The notes under the pieces: generated by a model | What the model was told of the DNA's origin: nothing | The model's input: only the letters and a program-made list of their open reading frames with translations | Databases searched by the model: none | In this document: one piece after another, positions 35,161 through 44,200 of the stretch | How positions within the stretch are numbered: the first letter of the stretch is position 1 | Layout: each line of letters opens with the position of its first letter | Position numbers and translations under genes: made by a program | Source of the DNA: JAENVT01 sp031373785 | GTDB lineage: Bacteria > Actinomycetota > Acidimicrobiia > Acidimicrobiales > Ilumatobacteraceae | Length of the DNA: 64,000 nt | NCBI GenBank assembly: GCA_031373785.1 | Contig: JANMNE010000183.1 | Location: 25,129-89,128, forward strand | Direction: 5' to 3'

Positions 35161-35848
35161 CGTGGGCAGGTCGCTGCGGCTGAACCGGTCTCTGGCATGG
35201 TTGCGGCTCGGCGCGCTCGTGGCGGGTGTCGTGCTGGTCGGTGCCAGTGTCGGGTTCGGCATCGTCAGAGGTCGAGCGGTGGGGCCGGCGCTCGACCGCG
35301 AGCTGCTGCGTGAGGATCGCAAGCAGTGGAAGCGATCAACGAGTACTTCGACAGAGCCCGCGATCTGATGTTGCTGGAGAGTGGTGCCGAGAACGCCCGG
35401 CTCGTTCGCGAGCAACGTGCCGCGAACTCTGACCTGTCACCGAATGAGTCGGATAACCCGTTCGTCGCGCCAACGCTCGAGCTCGGCATCGGCCAGGTGT
35501 ACCAGGCGGCTGCCTCATGTCGCCGGACACGCACGACCTCGTGATCTCGAACGCCGGCCGCTCGACGTGGGGTTGGCGACGTACTTCGGAGTTCGCACAC
35601 TGGTCCTGGTCGGCGCGGCGCTGGTTCTGCTCGTGTTGGCCCTGGCCAGCTTCCGGGGCCATCAACGTCGGCTCGAGCAGGCCGCAATGACCGACGCGTT
35701 GACGAGTCTTCCCAACCGCAGCTTCTTGGAGACACCGTCGCTCGCCTCGAACGCACTACGCGCTGTCGGTCGGATTGCAGCGCCCCCACCTCCTCTTGCG
35801 CCGCCGAGTCCGCGATCGCCGATCGGTCGTCGTCGCCCGGACGAGTGA
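35161..35848 (+). pseudogene. Diguanylate cyclase, decayed
   Basis: Coding signal passes through three frames. Bases 35161 to about 35330 encode a membrane helix (LAWLRLGALVAGVVLVGASVGFGIV). About 35326-35544 encode a periplasmic-like helical segment (INEYFDRARDLMLLESGAENARLVREQRAANSDL). About 35560-35848 encode a second membrane helix (TLVLVGAALVLLVLALASF) followed by the start of a GGDEF domain, RLEQAAMTDALTSLPNRS. The GGDEF domain stops making sense after some 15 residues, and the GGDEF motif itself is missing. This was a membrane-bound c-di-GMP synthase with two helices flanking a sensor domain. Confidence 0.75.
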
Positions 35849-35896
35849 TCGCCCCACATTGTCGACGCCACCGTCAAGGTCTGCGAGACTCCAACG

Positions 35897-36361
35897 ATGC
35901 TGACGTTGAACGCCGCTGCGCCTGATTTCGAACTGCCGGACGAGCACGGCGCCAACGTCCACCTCCGGGATCTTCGAGGTCGGTGGGTGTTGCTGTGGTG
36001 GTACCCGAAAGCGGCGACACCTGGTTGAACGATCCAGGGTCAGGGCCTGCGTGACAGCGCCCAGCGATTCGAAGAGTTGAACGCCGTCATCCTCGGTGTT
36101 TCATTCGACACACCGGCCGAGAACCTGGCGTTTGCCGAGGCGCAGCAGTTCCAGTTCCACCTGTTGAGCGATGTGGATCGCGCTGTCGGGACCAAGTACG
36201 AGGTCGTTCGCGATCCGGGCGAGAAGTACGCCGAGTTCCCGATGCGTCACAGCTACCTGATCGATCCTGAGGGACGGATCCATCGTCGCTACGAGGTCAC
36301 CGACGTCGCCAGCCATGCCGCCGATGTGATCGCAGATCTCGAGGCAGCTCAGATCGGCTGA
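35897..36361 (+). CDS. BCP-type peroxiredoxin with in-frame UGA at the catalytic Cys (probable selenoprotein)
   Basis: 154 residues if the UGA at 36026-36028 (codon 44) is read as selenocysteine. The frame is intact on both sides: MLTLNAAAPDFELPDEHG, then VLLWWYPKAATPG-UGA-TIQGQGLRDSAQRFEELNAVILGVSFDTPAENLAF, then HLLSDVDRAVGTKYEVV and a normal stop. In BCP/AhpC-TSA proteins this exact position is the peroxidatic Cys (TPGCT), so UGA replaces the one residue that matters. A hairpin fitting the bacterial SECIS rules follows (36043-36062). Such enzymes reduce hydroperoxides in the cytosol; selenium versions are known in bacteria that make selenocysteine. The start has no strong ribosome site. 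The alternative is a nonsense mutation in a decaying region, since a broken cyclase lies 48 bases upstream. Confidence 0.75.
36043..36062 (+). promoter_or_regulatory. Candidate bacterial SECIS hairpin
   Basis: GGGCCTG pairs with CAG-C-GCCC (7 bp with one bulged C) around the 5-base loop CGTGA. The loop has a G in its first two bases and begins 22 bases after the UGA. These features agree with the published general model of bacterial SECIS elements (short stem, small loop with an early G, 16-37 bases from UGA). An alternative weaker fold pairs GTCA (36039) with TGAC (36052). Confidence 0.6.
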
Positions 36362-36366
36362 TTCGG

Positions 36367-38601
36367 CTACGCCTCGGTGACCTCGAACGTGGTCGTCAGT
36401 TCTGCCGTCGAGTCGCCGCCGACCCACACGTCGAAGGTCGACGAATCGGAGACCCAATCTCGGGCCGCCGCGTTCCAATAGCGCCGTTCGTTCGGCCCGA
36501 CCGGGAACTGGATCGTGCGAGATTCCCCTGCGGCGAGCGTGACCCGCGAGAAGCCCTTGAGCTCGCGTACGGGGCGCGACGCCGTGCCAGATCGTTGGTG
36601 GATGTAGAGCTGGACGACCTCGTCGCCGCCTCGATCCGCCGTGTTCGTCACCTCGACCGACACCAGGACCGTCCCGTCGGTAGTGGTGGACGGTTGATCG
36701 ACCGTCAGGTTGCTGTACTCGAAACGGCCGTAGCTCAAGCCATAGCCGAACGGGAACAGCGGCGCGCCATCCTCGTCCCAGTATCGCCGCGCCTGGTTCT
36801 GGGGCTCGTGCGAAATGGTGTGGGCGTACACCAGCGGCACCTGCCCCACGGTGCGCGGCCACGTGAAGGGCAGCTTGCCGCCGGGAGAGGCGTCACCGAA
36901 CAGCAGGTTTGCCGCGGCTGCGCCGCCCTGCGTGCCGGGATACCAGATGTCGAGGAGCGCCGCCACGTGCTCCGCTGGCCAACGCAGGTCGAGCGGGCGC
37001 CCGTTCATGACCAGCAACACCACCGGCGTACCGGTCGCGACGACCGCCTGCAACAGTTCCAGCTGGCGTCCAGGAAGCTCCAGCGACGACCGCGAGGCAG
37101 CCTCGCCGATCATGTTCTGCCACTCGCCGGCGACGACGACGGCAACGTCGGCCGCGCCCGCGAGGTCAACGGCGTGCTGGAACTCCGCGGCCTCGTCGAA
37201 CCCCTCGGGATCTTCCGGCCGGTTGCCGCCGAACATGTCGAACATCGAAGGAAACACCCGCTGCACGACGGGCAGGCCGCGGGCGTGATCGACCCGCACG
37301 CCGTGTCCGGCCCTCGCGCGGATGCCGTCCAACACGGTGACCGTCTCGTCGAGATCGAAGTCGAAGACCCACGGTCCGATGGTGTCGCGCTTGGAATCGG
37401 CGAGCGGGCCGATGACTGCGATCGAACCCAGGTCGGCGACGTCGAGTGGTAAGAGGTTTCCTTCGTTGCGCAGCAGCACCGCCGATCGTTCTGCGGCAAC
37501 GCGCGCCACGTCGCGGTGCGCCGGATCGGCGAGCACCACGCGGGCGCGGTCTTCGTCGACGAACGGTGCGTCGAAGAGGCCCATCCGAATCTTCGCTTCC
37601 AGCACGCGCCTCACGCTTGCGTCGACTGCCTGCGGGTCCGCCGCACCTGAGCCCAGCGCCTCGGGCAGGTGTGCGTAGGCGGGGTCCGCGATTGCCATCT
37701 CCATGTCGACGCCCGCGTTGACGGCGCGGGCACCGGCGTCACCGAGATCAGTTGCAAAGTGGTGTGTGACGAGATTCCGTACGGCGTTGGCATCGCTGAC
37801 CACGAAACCCTTGAACCCCCACGTGTCGCGCAGCACCTCGGTGAACAGCCAGCGATTGCCCGTGGCCGGTACTCCGTTGAGGCCCATGTAGGCGGTCATC
37901 ACGTTGCCGGCGCCCGCGTCGACCGCCGCCTTGAACGGTGGGAAGTAGGTGTTCCAGAGCTCCGAGTCGGAGAGGTTGACCTCGTCGTAGTCGCGCCCTC
38001 CGATCGCCGCGCCGTACCCGGCGAAGTGCTTCGGGCCGGCAATGACGTGCTCCGGTGCACCCAGCTCGCCACCCTGGAAGCCACGAACCTGGGCGACAGC
38101 GACCGCAGCGCCGAGATACGGATCTTCGCCGGCGCCCTCGATCATCCGACCCCAACGCGGGTCGCGGGCGATGTCGACCATCGGCGCAAAGGTCCAGTGG
38201 ATGCCGACAGCGCGCGCCTCGCGGGCTGCCATCGTCTGTCCGCGTTCGATCGTCTCGGGATCCCAGGAAGCCGCCATCGCGATCGGCACGGGAAGGATCG
38301 TGCGGAGCCCGTGAACCACGTCGAAGCCGAACAGTACGGGGATGCCGAGGCGGTTGCCTTCGATGGCGAGCCGCTGGAGACGGTTGATCTCCGCCGGATC
38401 GGTGACGAACAATAGCGACCCTGCGGCGCCGTGCTGCAGCGCCGACTCGACCATCCGTGGCTGCTCGTCGCTGCGGAAGTCGAGCGCTGGGGCAGCATCC
38501 CCCGGCAAACGAAAGTAGAAGTACTGGGTGAGCTGGCCGGCCTTCTCTGCCGGTGTCATCTGACTGATCAGCTCATCGACCTTCGACTGGATCGTGTCCA
38601 T
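36367..38601 (-). CDS. bglX: Glycoside hydrolase family 3 beta-glucosidase
   Basis: 744 residues. The ATG at 38601 follows AAGGAG; upstream in-frame sequence is non-coding. The N-terminal TIM barrel holds IPVLFGFDVVHG, WTFAPMVDIARDPRWGR, GPKHFAGYGA and the nucleophile segment GFKGFVVSDANAV (Asp near residue 268; most GH3 enzymes have SDW here). A second alpha/beta domain (GNLLPL onward, GEWQNMIGEAASRSSLELPG) and a C-terminal fibronectin III-like domain (LVSVEVTNTADRGGDEVVQLYI) complete the BglX-like architecture. No signal peptide is seen, so it probably acts in the cytosol on imported beta-glucosides. It converges with the peroxiredoxin gene with only five bases between stops. Confidence 0.92.
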   Translation of the reverse strand: MDTIQSKVDELISQMTPAEKAGQLTQYFYFRLPGDAAPALDFRSDEQPRMVESALQHGAAGSLLFVTDPAEINRLQRLAIEGNRLGIPVLFGFDVVHGLRTILPVPIAMAASWDPETIERGQTMAAREARAVGIHWTFAPMVDIARDPRWGRMIEGAGEDPYLGAAVAVAQVRGFQGGELGAPEHVIAGPKHFAGYGAAIGGRDYDEVNLSDSELWNTYFPPFKAAVDAGAGNVMTAYMGLNGVPATGNRWLFTEVLRDTWGFKGFVVSDANAVRNLVTHHFATDLGDAGARAVNAGVDMEMAIADPAYAHLPEALGSGAADPQAVDASVRRVLEAKIRMGLFDAPFVDEDRARVVLADPAHRDVARVAAERSAVLLRNEGNLLPLDVADLGSIAVIGPLADSKRDTIGPWVFDFDLDETVTVLDGIRARAGHGVRVDHARGLPVVQRVFPSMFDMFGGNRPEDPEGFDEAAEFQHAVDLAGAADVAVVVAGEWQNMIGEAASRSSLELPGRQLELLQAVVATGTPVVLLVMNGRPLDLRWPAEHVAALLDIWYPGTQGGAAAANLLFGDASPGGKLPFTWPRTVGQVPLVYAHTISHEPQNQARRYWDEDGAPLFPFGYGLSYGRFEYSNLTVDQPSTTTDGTVLVSVEVTNTADRGGDEVVQLYIHQRSGTASRPVRELKGFSRVTLAAGESRTIQFPVGPNERRYWNAAARDWVSDSSTFDVWVGGDSTAELTTTFEVTEA

Positions 38602-38831
38602 CCAATTCTCCTTCCGGCCTTGTGAGGCGAAATGAATAGCCCGGTGATCACCGACTCTGGTGCAACGAAGCCTCCCGAGCGGCAACGATAGACCGGACGT
38701 TCTCGACGCATGAGTTCCAGATCCCCACGGGGTCGGAGCCAACAGCGAAGCTCGGAATGTTTTGCAACGGCCAGGTCGCGCCGTGCGAGGTCAAACAATC
38801 GTTCATCGAGGACTGGGTGAGGCTCTCCAGC

Positions 38832-38975
38832 TCACCAAAGCTTTGACCACTGGCCGCTGGGGTCGCCGAGCACGACGATGAGGACGCCCAGGAGCACGAT
38901 GATCATGCCGATCCCGGCGGGGACCATCCATGACGGTGGCGATCTGCGGGGCTCTACTGGCACTTGCGTCGACAT
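38832..38975 (-). CDS. Small single-helix membrane protein (47 residues)
   Basis: The frame encodes a polar N-terminus (MSTQVPVEPRRSPPSWM), one hydrophobic helix (VPAGIGMIIVLLGVLIVVLGD) and a short tail (PSGQWSKLW). This layout is typical of small actinobacterial membrane proteins. It is the only plausible gene in the 496-base stretch between the GH3 start (38601) and the MmpL-like gene (39098); the remaining bases show no clear feature. The ribosome site is weak, so the call is tentative. Confidence 0.45.
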   Translation of the reverse strand: MSTQVPVEPRRSPPSWMVPAGIGMIIVLLGVLIVVLGDPSGQWSKLW

Positions 38976-39097
38976 GATGGCCCGCTCTCTCGTCAGTTCT
39001 GGCCAGGGCCTTGCTCGCTCCCCGGCGAATTGTCAAGCTACGGTCAATTGCTGCCGATCACTGACGACGTACCTCTCTCTGCGGAAGGCGAGCCAGA

Positions 39098-41506
39098 ATG
39101 ACAACCGAAACCTCTGTGCCGGCTCCCACTGCGACGGACGGACTGCTGGTTCGACTCACGCGCTTCAGCTACCGGAAGCGTCGGATCATGGTGTTCGGGA
39201 TCTGGCTGCCGCTGCTTCTCGGGCTGAACACGGTCAGCGGGTTCATGGGGATCGACTACCACACCGACTTCAACCTGCCGAACAGCGACTCCCAGTTCGT
39301 CAAGGATGCGCTGATCAAGACCGGGGACTACGAGGACGCGGGATACACCGCCCAGATCGTGTTCGCCTCGAGTGACTTCGCCGACGAAGGCACGCAGGGT
39401 CGCATCAGAGCACTGATGGAACCCTTCTTCAACGAGGTCGACAAGATCGACGGCGTCAAGGTCGTGAGTCCGTACACCGAGGACGGCAAGGACTTCACCA
39501 GCTATCTGGGCGGCACGTCGTTCGCCCAGATCTCGTACACGAATCGCACTGAGGCAGGCACGCGCGATCTGGCTGAGCGCATCGAGCACTTGGGTAACAC
39601 GATGGTGCCGGAGTCGGAGCGGCACCTGCGTTGCGAAGCGGCCCGGTCGCACGTCACCTGCTTGTTGCGGATCGAGTACGGCGGGCAGTTGTTCGCCGGA
39701 TTCCACCTACCCGAGAGCGAGGTCCTCGGACTGCTGGCGGCGATCGTCATCTTGCTGATCGCGTTCGGTTCGGTGTTGGCGATGGGATTGCCGATCACCA
39801 CTGCGCTCTTCGGTCTCGGCGTGGGTGCGGCCGTGATGGCGATCGCCTCCAACGGTTTCACCATCCCGGAGTTCGGTCCGTCGATCGCAGCGATGATCGG
39901 GATCGGTGTGGGCATCGACTATGCGCTGTTCATCGTCACTCGCTACCGCGAACACCTGCATGCTGGTCTTGACCCCGAGGACGCCGTCATCCAAGCCGTC
40001 GACTCTTCGGGTCGTGCGGTCATCTTCGCCGGCATCACCGTCATCATCTCGCTGTTGGGGCTGTTCATCATCGGTCTGTCGTTCGTGCGTGGGCTGGCAG
40101 CGGCCTCGGCGATCAGCGTCTTGTTGATGATGCTGGCGTCGATCACCCTGCTGCCGTCCCTGATCGGATTCGCCGGCCATCGGATCGACGAGACGTCGAG
40201 GGCTGCGGCGATCGCCGTCGGCACCTTCGTGGTGCTCTCATTGGTGGGCGTCTTCACAGGGATCGCTCTCGGGTTCGCGCTGCTCGGGGCCGTGGTGATC
40301 GCGACCCTCGTCATGATCATCAGCAGGCTCGGGTTCGGCCGGTCGCTGCGCGTTCATCTCCCGCACCGCCATTCGAAGCCGCGAGAACAGCAGTTCTGGT
40401 ATCGATGGAGCCGGTTCATCCAGCGGCGCCCGTGGCCACCGCTGATCCTCGGACTGCTCGTTTTGCTCTTACTCGCGGCACCGTTGACGTCGATTCGCCT
40501 CGGGTTCGGCGATACGGGGAATCTTCCCAAGGACAACACCGCGCGAAAGGCGTATGACCTGATCGCCCAAGGATTCGGTGCGGGAGGCACCGGGCCGCTG
40601 GTCCTCGTCAGCACGGATCCCAGCGTCACGACCGAGTCGGCAAAGGCGTTCCGCGACAAGTTGATCGACGACACCGACATCGCCTTCATGACCAAGGGAG
40701 AGGAGTTGGCTCCCGGCACCTGGTCGTGGCAGGTGTTTCCGTTCAGTTCCCCGCAGGACGAGGCGACGACGGATCTGGTCAACCGCCTCCGCAGCACGGG
40801 CATACCGTCGTCCGGTATCGATGTGCGAGTGGGTGGCTTCACCGCAGCCAGCATCGACTTCGCCACCTACCTGGGGGAACGGCTGGCCCTGCTGATCGGC
40901 GCGGTGTTGATCCTCAGCTTCATCTTGCTGCTGGTGGTGTTCCGCAGCATCCTCGTGCCGCTGAAGGCCGTGATCATGAACATGTTGTCGGTCGGCGCCG
41001 CGTACGGCGTGATCGTTGCAATCTTCCAGTGGGGCTGGCTGAAGGACTTCTTCGAGATCGGCAGGCCGGGCCCGGTCGAAGCCTGGGCGCCGATGATGTT
41101 GTTCGCGATCACGTTCGGGCTGTCGATGGACTACGAGGTCTTCTTGCTGTCGCGCATGAAAGAGGAGTTCGATCGAACCGGCGACAACGCTGCTGCCGTG
41201 GCCGACGGCCTGGCGGTAACGGCCAGGGTCATCACCGCTGCCGCGCTGATCATGGTGTGCGTGTTCTCGGCGTTCGTCCTGGGGGACAGCCGCGAGTTGA
41301 AGGTCTTCGGGCTCGGTTTGGCCGCCGCCGTGCTGGTCGACGCGACGCTGGTGCGCATGGTGCTGGTGCCGGCGACGATGGAACTGTTGGGCGATCGCAA
41401 CTGGTGGCTGCCGAAGGCGCTGGATCGTGTGCTGCCGCACGTGCACGTCCAGGGGAACCACACCCTGTTGGAGACCGAGCCAGAGGCCGACCCCGTCCTG
41501 GTCTGA
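39098..41506 (+). CDS. MmpL-type RND transporter
   Basis: 802 residues with two repeats of the MMPL fold: a helix near 30, an extracytoplasmic porter domain (residues 55-200), five helices (about 205-350), a linker, a helix near 445, a second porter domain and five C-terminal helices. The proton-relay segments IGIGVGIDYALFIVTRYREHL and FGLSMDYEVFLLSRMKEEF carry the conserved Asp-Tyr pairs of the family. Family members export lipids or small molecules. The gene is 81 bases upstream of a PAP2-like lipid enzyme on the same strand, which suggests envelope lipid export or synthesis. GGAAGGCGAG lies about ten bases before the ATG. Confidence 0.92.
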   Translation: MTTETSVPAPTATDGLLVRLTRFSYRKRRIMVFGIWLPLLLGLNTVSGFMGIDYHTDFNLPNSDSQFVKDALIKTGDYEDAGYTAQIVFASSDFADEGTQGRIRALMEPFFNEVDKIDGVKVVSPYTEDGKDFTSYLGGTSFAQISYTNRTEAGTRDLAERIEHLGNTMVPESERHLRCEAARSHVTCLLRIEYGGQLFAGFHLPESEVLGLLAAIVILLIAFGSVLAMGLPITTALFGLGVGAAVMAIASNGFTIPEFGPSIAAMIGIGVGIDYALFIVTRYREHLHAGLDPEDAVIQAVDSSGRAVIFAGITVIISLLGLFIIGLSFVRGLAAASAISVLLMMLASITLLPSLIGFAGHRIDETSRAAAIAVGTFVVLSLVGVFTGIALGFALLGAVVIATLVMIISRLGFGRSLRVHLPHRHSKPREQQFWYRWSRFIQRRPWPPLILGLLVLLLLAAPLTSIRLGFGDTGNLPKDNTARKAYDLIAQGFGAGGTGPLVLVSTDPSVTTESAKAFRDKLIDDTDIAFMTKGEELAPGTWSWQVFPFSSPQDEATTDLVNRLRSTGIPSSGIDVRVGGFTAASIDFATYLGERLALLIGAVLILSFILLLVVFRSILVPLKAVIMNMLSVGAAYGVIVAIFQWGWLKDFFEIGRPGPVEAWAPMMLFAITFGLSMDYEVFLLSRMKEEFDRTGDNAAAVADGLAVTARVITAAALIMVCVFSAFVLGDSRELKVFGLGLAAAVLVDATLVRMVLVPATMELLGDRNWWLPKALDRVLPHVHVQGNHTLLETEPEADPVLV

Positions 41507-41587
41507 GTTCGACTGCTCGCCAGTCGTCAGGCGCAGTGGACCTGAGAGTTTGCGTCGACGAGTTTCTCCCGGCAGTCTTGTTCGGAT

Positions 41588-42463
41588 ATGGATTGGCCCA
41601 CCTGGGATCAAGCTGCCGTGGTGGCGGTCCTCTGCGGGTTGACAGCGGTTGTGTTGCGACGGCAGCGACCGACGCGGCTGCGAGAGGCGATCATGCTGTC
41701 GGCGCAGGAGCTTGCGCTGGTGGCATCGTTGTATTCCGTGTGGCGCCTGGCGAGGGTGCTGCCGCTGGCGCAGGACGAAGGAGCCATCGACCGGGCTCGG
41801 CAGATCGTCCGGTTCCAAAACACGCTCCACATGCCGACGGAGCTGTCGTTGCAGCACCTGGTGTTGCGTCACGACTGGCTGGCCCGGTTCTCCAACTACT
41901 ACTACGCGATCGTGCACGTGCCGGCGTTGGTTGCCTTCCTGGTTTGGCTGTTCGTCCGCGATCGCGAGCGCTATCCCCGCTGGCGCAATGCGTTGGCGAT
42001 CATGACCGGTTTCTGCGTGATCATCCGCTTCATCCGGGTGGCGCCACCACGCTTCCTCCCCGACCTCGGTTACATCGACCTGGCCACCCACTACGGCTTG
42101 TCGCTGTACGGACCCGTCGGCACCGGCGTCTCGGATCAGTTCGCGGCGATGCCCTCGATCCACGTGGGTTGGGCAGCACTGGTGTCGTTCGGCATCGTCG
42201 CCGTCAGCACCAGTCGCTGGCGATGGCTGTTCTTGCTGCATCTCGCCCTGACGATGGTGGTCGTGTCGGCTACCGGGAACCACTGGTGGATGGACGGCAT
42301 TGTGGCGATCGTGTTGCTCGGGATCGCGCTCGCGATCGACAGCGGGGTACGCCGCCTGGTTCGTTCGAGGCGGATGACCGTTTCCGACGATTCGGCCAGA
42401 CCGGAGCCGGAATCGGCTGATCCGAAACCTGCGGTCGCGGAGACGGCGCCGACTCGCAGCTGA
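41588..42463 (+). CDS. PAP2/Aur1-like membrane phosphatase or phosphotransferase
   Basis: 291 residues with about six helices. The catalytic motifs of the inositolphosphotransferase-like PAP2 group are visible: RFIRVAPPRFLPD (motif 1-like), MPSIHVGWA (motif with catalytic His) and GNHWWMDGIVAI (motif 3 with His and Asp). A polar C-terminal tail rich in Glu and Pro follows. In Actinobacteria this group is linked to phosphoinositide or glycolipid metabolism. Location after the MmpL-like gene supports a role in envelope lipids. It converges with the SulP gene 30 bases downstream. Confidence 0.85.
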   Translation: MDWPTWDQAAVVAVLCGLTAVVLRRQRPTRLREAIMLSAQELALVASLYSVWRLARVLPLAQDEGAIDRARQIVRFQNTLHMPTELSLQHLVLRHDWLARFSNYYYAIVHVPALVAFLVWLFVRDRERYPRWRNALAIMTGFCVIIRFIRVAPPRFLPDLGYIDLATHYGLSLYGPVGTGVSDQFAAMPSIHVGWAALVSFGIVAVSTSRWRWLFLLHLALTMVVVSATGNHWWMDGIVAIVLLGIALAIDSGVRRLVRSRRMTVSDDSARPEPESADPKPAVAETAPTRS

Positions 42464-42493
42464 TCGCACTTCGTCGACTGATAGTCGCGCGTG

Positions 42494-44200
42494 TCAGGTG
42501 CGGGCGAGGTGGAGTCGGGCGTGGGTGACGGCCTCGTCGAGGGTGTCGAACAGGTGCCGTTCGTGGGCGAGGTGATCGAGCGTTCCCACTGCGAGGAGGA
42601 CTCGTCGGTGGCGCGGCCGCAGGCCCTTGAGTAAGACGGTGATGCCGCGCGACTCGAGCTCGGCGACGATCTCGCCGAGGGCCTGCGCGCCTGTCGCGTC
42701 GAGGACCTGGATCTGGGAGAGCCGCAGGATCACGATCTTCACGTCGCTGACCGCAGTGAGCTCCGTCAGGAATCGCTGTGATGCCCCGAAGAACAGCGAG
42801 CCGTCCAATCGGTAGACGACGATGTGTTCGTGGAGGAGGCGAGCTTCCTCGCCATCGGTGACCGTCTCGTCGAGCGGCAGCTGTTCGAGTTCGGCTCCGC
42901 TGCTTCGGGCGACATGACGGAGGGCCAACACTGCCGCGACGGCGACGCCGATCTCGACAGCGACGATGAGGTCGAATGCGATGGTGGCCGCCGCAGTGAG
43001 CAACAGGACCAGTGCGTCGGAGCGGGTCGAGCGCAGCACGGCCCGGATGTTGTGGATCTCGACCATTCGCTGGGCAGTCACCATCAACACGCCCGCCAGG
43101 GCCGCCAGCGGAATGTGCGAGACGAGCGGCCCGCCGAAGAATACGACCAGTATCAGGACGATCGCGTGCGTGATGGAAGCAACCCGTGTTCGCGCCCCGG
43201 CACGCACGTTGACAGCGGTCCGGGCGATCGCGCCCGTGGCAGGTATGCCTCCGAACAACGGTGACACGACGTTGGCGAGCCCTTGACCGAACAGCTCGCG
43301 GTCGGGGTCGTGGCGACCTCCGTCGCTCATCCCGTCAGCCACCCGCGCCGACAAGAGGCTTTCGATTGCTGCGAGCAGGGCGACGGCGATCCCTGCGGAC
43401 AACAAGTCTTTGGTCTGCCCGAACGATGTGTCGGGCAACGACGGCATCGGCAGCGACGATGGGAGTGAACCGATCCGGGCGATGTCGAGCGATGTCATCT
43501 GCGCAACGATCGTGGCGACGAGCACAGCGATCAGCGACGACGGCAGCGACCGGCGGATGCGGGGGAGCGTGACCATGATCGCGGCCACGAGCACGACGAT
43601 TCCGATCGCCTTCATGCTGCCGCTGTCGAACGAGTTGACGACAGCCCTCGCGGCCACAGCTGCCGTGTTCTCGCCATGCGGTTTGGCGACACCGAGCGCG
43701 GGCGGCACCTGCTGCAGGAAGATGATCACGGCGATGCCCACGGTGAATCCCTCGACCACGGGCCACGGGATGAACGCGATGTACCGGCCGAGACGGGCGA
43801 TCGCGGCGATGACCAGCACGACGCCGGCGATCATCGAGACGACAAACACGGCCTGCCGCCCGTACCGGGCGACGATCGGGACCAGGACGACCGTCATCGC
43901 TCCGGTTGGGCCGGAGACCTGCACGTTCGAGCCGCCGAACACGGCGGCGATCAGGCCGGCGACGATCGCCGTGATCAAGCCGGCGGTTGCACCGAGCCCG
44001 GTGGTGATCCCAAAGGCCAGCGCCAGCGGAACCGCAACCACGCCGACCGTGAGGCCGGCGATCACGTCGCCCTTCCAGGACGACCGCAGGCCGGCGTAGT
44101 CGCTTGCCCGCGGCGCCAGGTCGCGCAGTGGTGAGAACGAGGGCTTCGCGCTCGACTTGCTGGTGGGTGTCGCGGTCAGATGACCGTCAGTAGTGCCCAT
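42494..44200 (-). CDS. SulP-family anion transporter with STAS domain
   Basis: 568 residues. The transmembrane part (about 40-430, roughly 12-14 helices) has the family signatures GLTVGVVAVPLALAFGI and GGSNVQVSGPTGAMTVV near the N-terminus and FGGIPATGAIARTAVNVRAGARTRVASI in the second half. A STAS domain follows (about 450-560, VVYRLDGSLFFGASQRF ... VILRLSQIQVLDATGAQALGEIV). Substrates in the family are sulfate, bicarbonate or carboxylates; none can be chosen here. The ATG shares one base with the ArsR stop (TGATG), so it is the regulated partner of that gene. Confidence 0.92.
   Translation of the reverse strand: MGTTDGHLTATPTSKSSAKPSFSPLRDLAPRASDYAGLRSSWKGDVIAGLTVGVVAVPLALAFGITTGLGATAGLITAIVAGLIAAVFGGSNVQVSGPTGAMTVVLVPIVARYGRQAVFVVSMIAGVVLVIAAIARLGRYIAFIPWPVVEGFTVGIAVIIFLQQVPPALGVAKPHGENTAAVAARAVVNSFDSGSMKAIGIVVLVAAIMVTLPRIRRSLPSSLIAVLVATIVAQMTSLDIARIGSLPSSLPMPSLPDTSFGQTKDLLSAGIAVALLAAIESLLSARVADGMSDGGRHDPDRELFGQGLANVVSPLFGGIPATGAIARTAVNVRAGARTRVASITHAIVLILVVFFGGPLVSHIPLAALAGVLMVTAQRMVEIHNIRAVLRSTRSDALVLLLTAAATIAFDLIVAVEIGVAVAAVLALRHVARSSGAELEQLPLDETVTDGEEARLLHEHIVVYRLDGSLFFGASQRFLTELTAVSDVKIVILRLSQIQVLDATGAQALGEIVAELESRGITVLLKGLRPRHRRVLLAVGTLDHLAHERHLFDTLDEAVTHARLHLART

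Noticed and set aside
40469..42469. 666-codon minus-strand frame opposite MmpL and PAP2 genes
   Set aside because: Both plus-strand genes have intact family motifs. The minus frame is His/Gln/Arg-rich shadow sequence.
42464..42493. Terminator between PAP2 and SulP genes
   Set aside because: Only a 5-bp dyad (CGACT/AGTCG) is present, too short to call.
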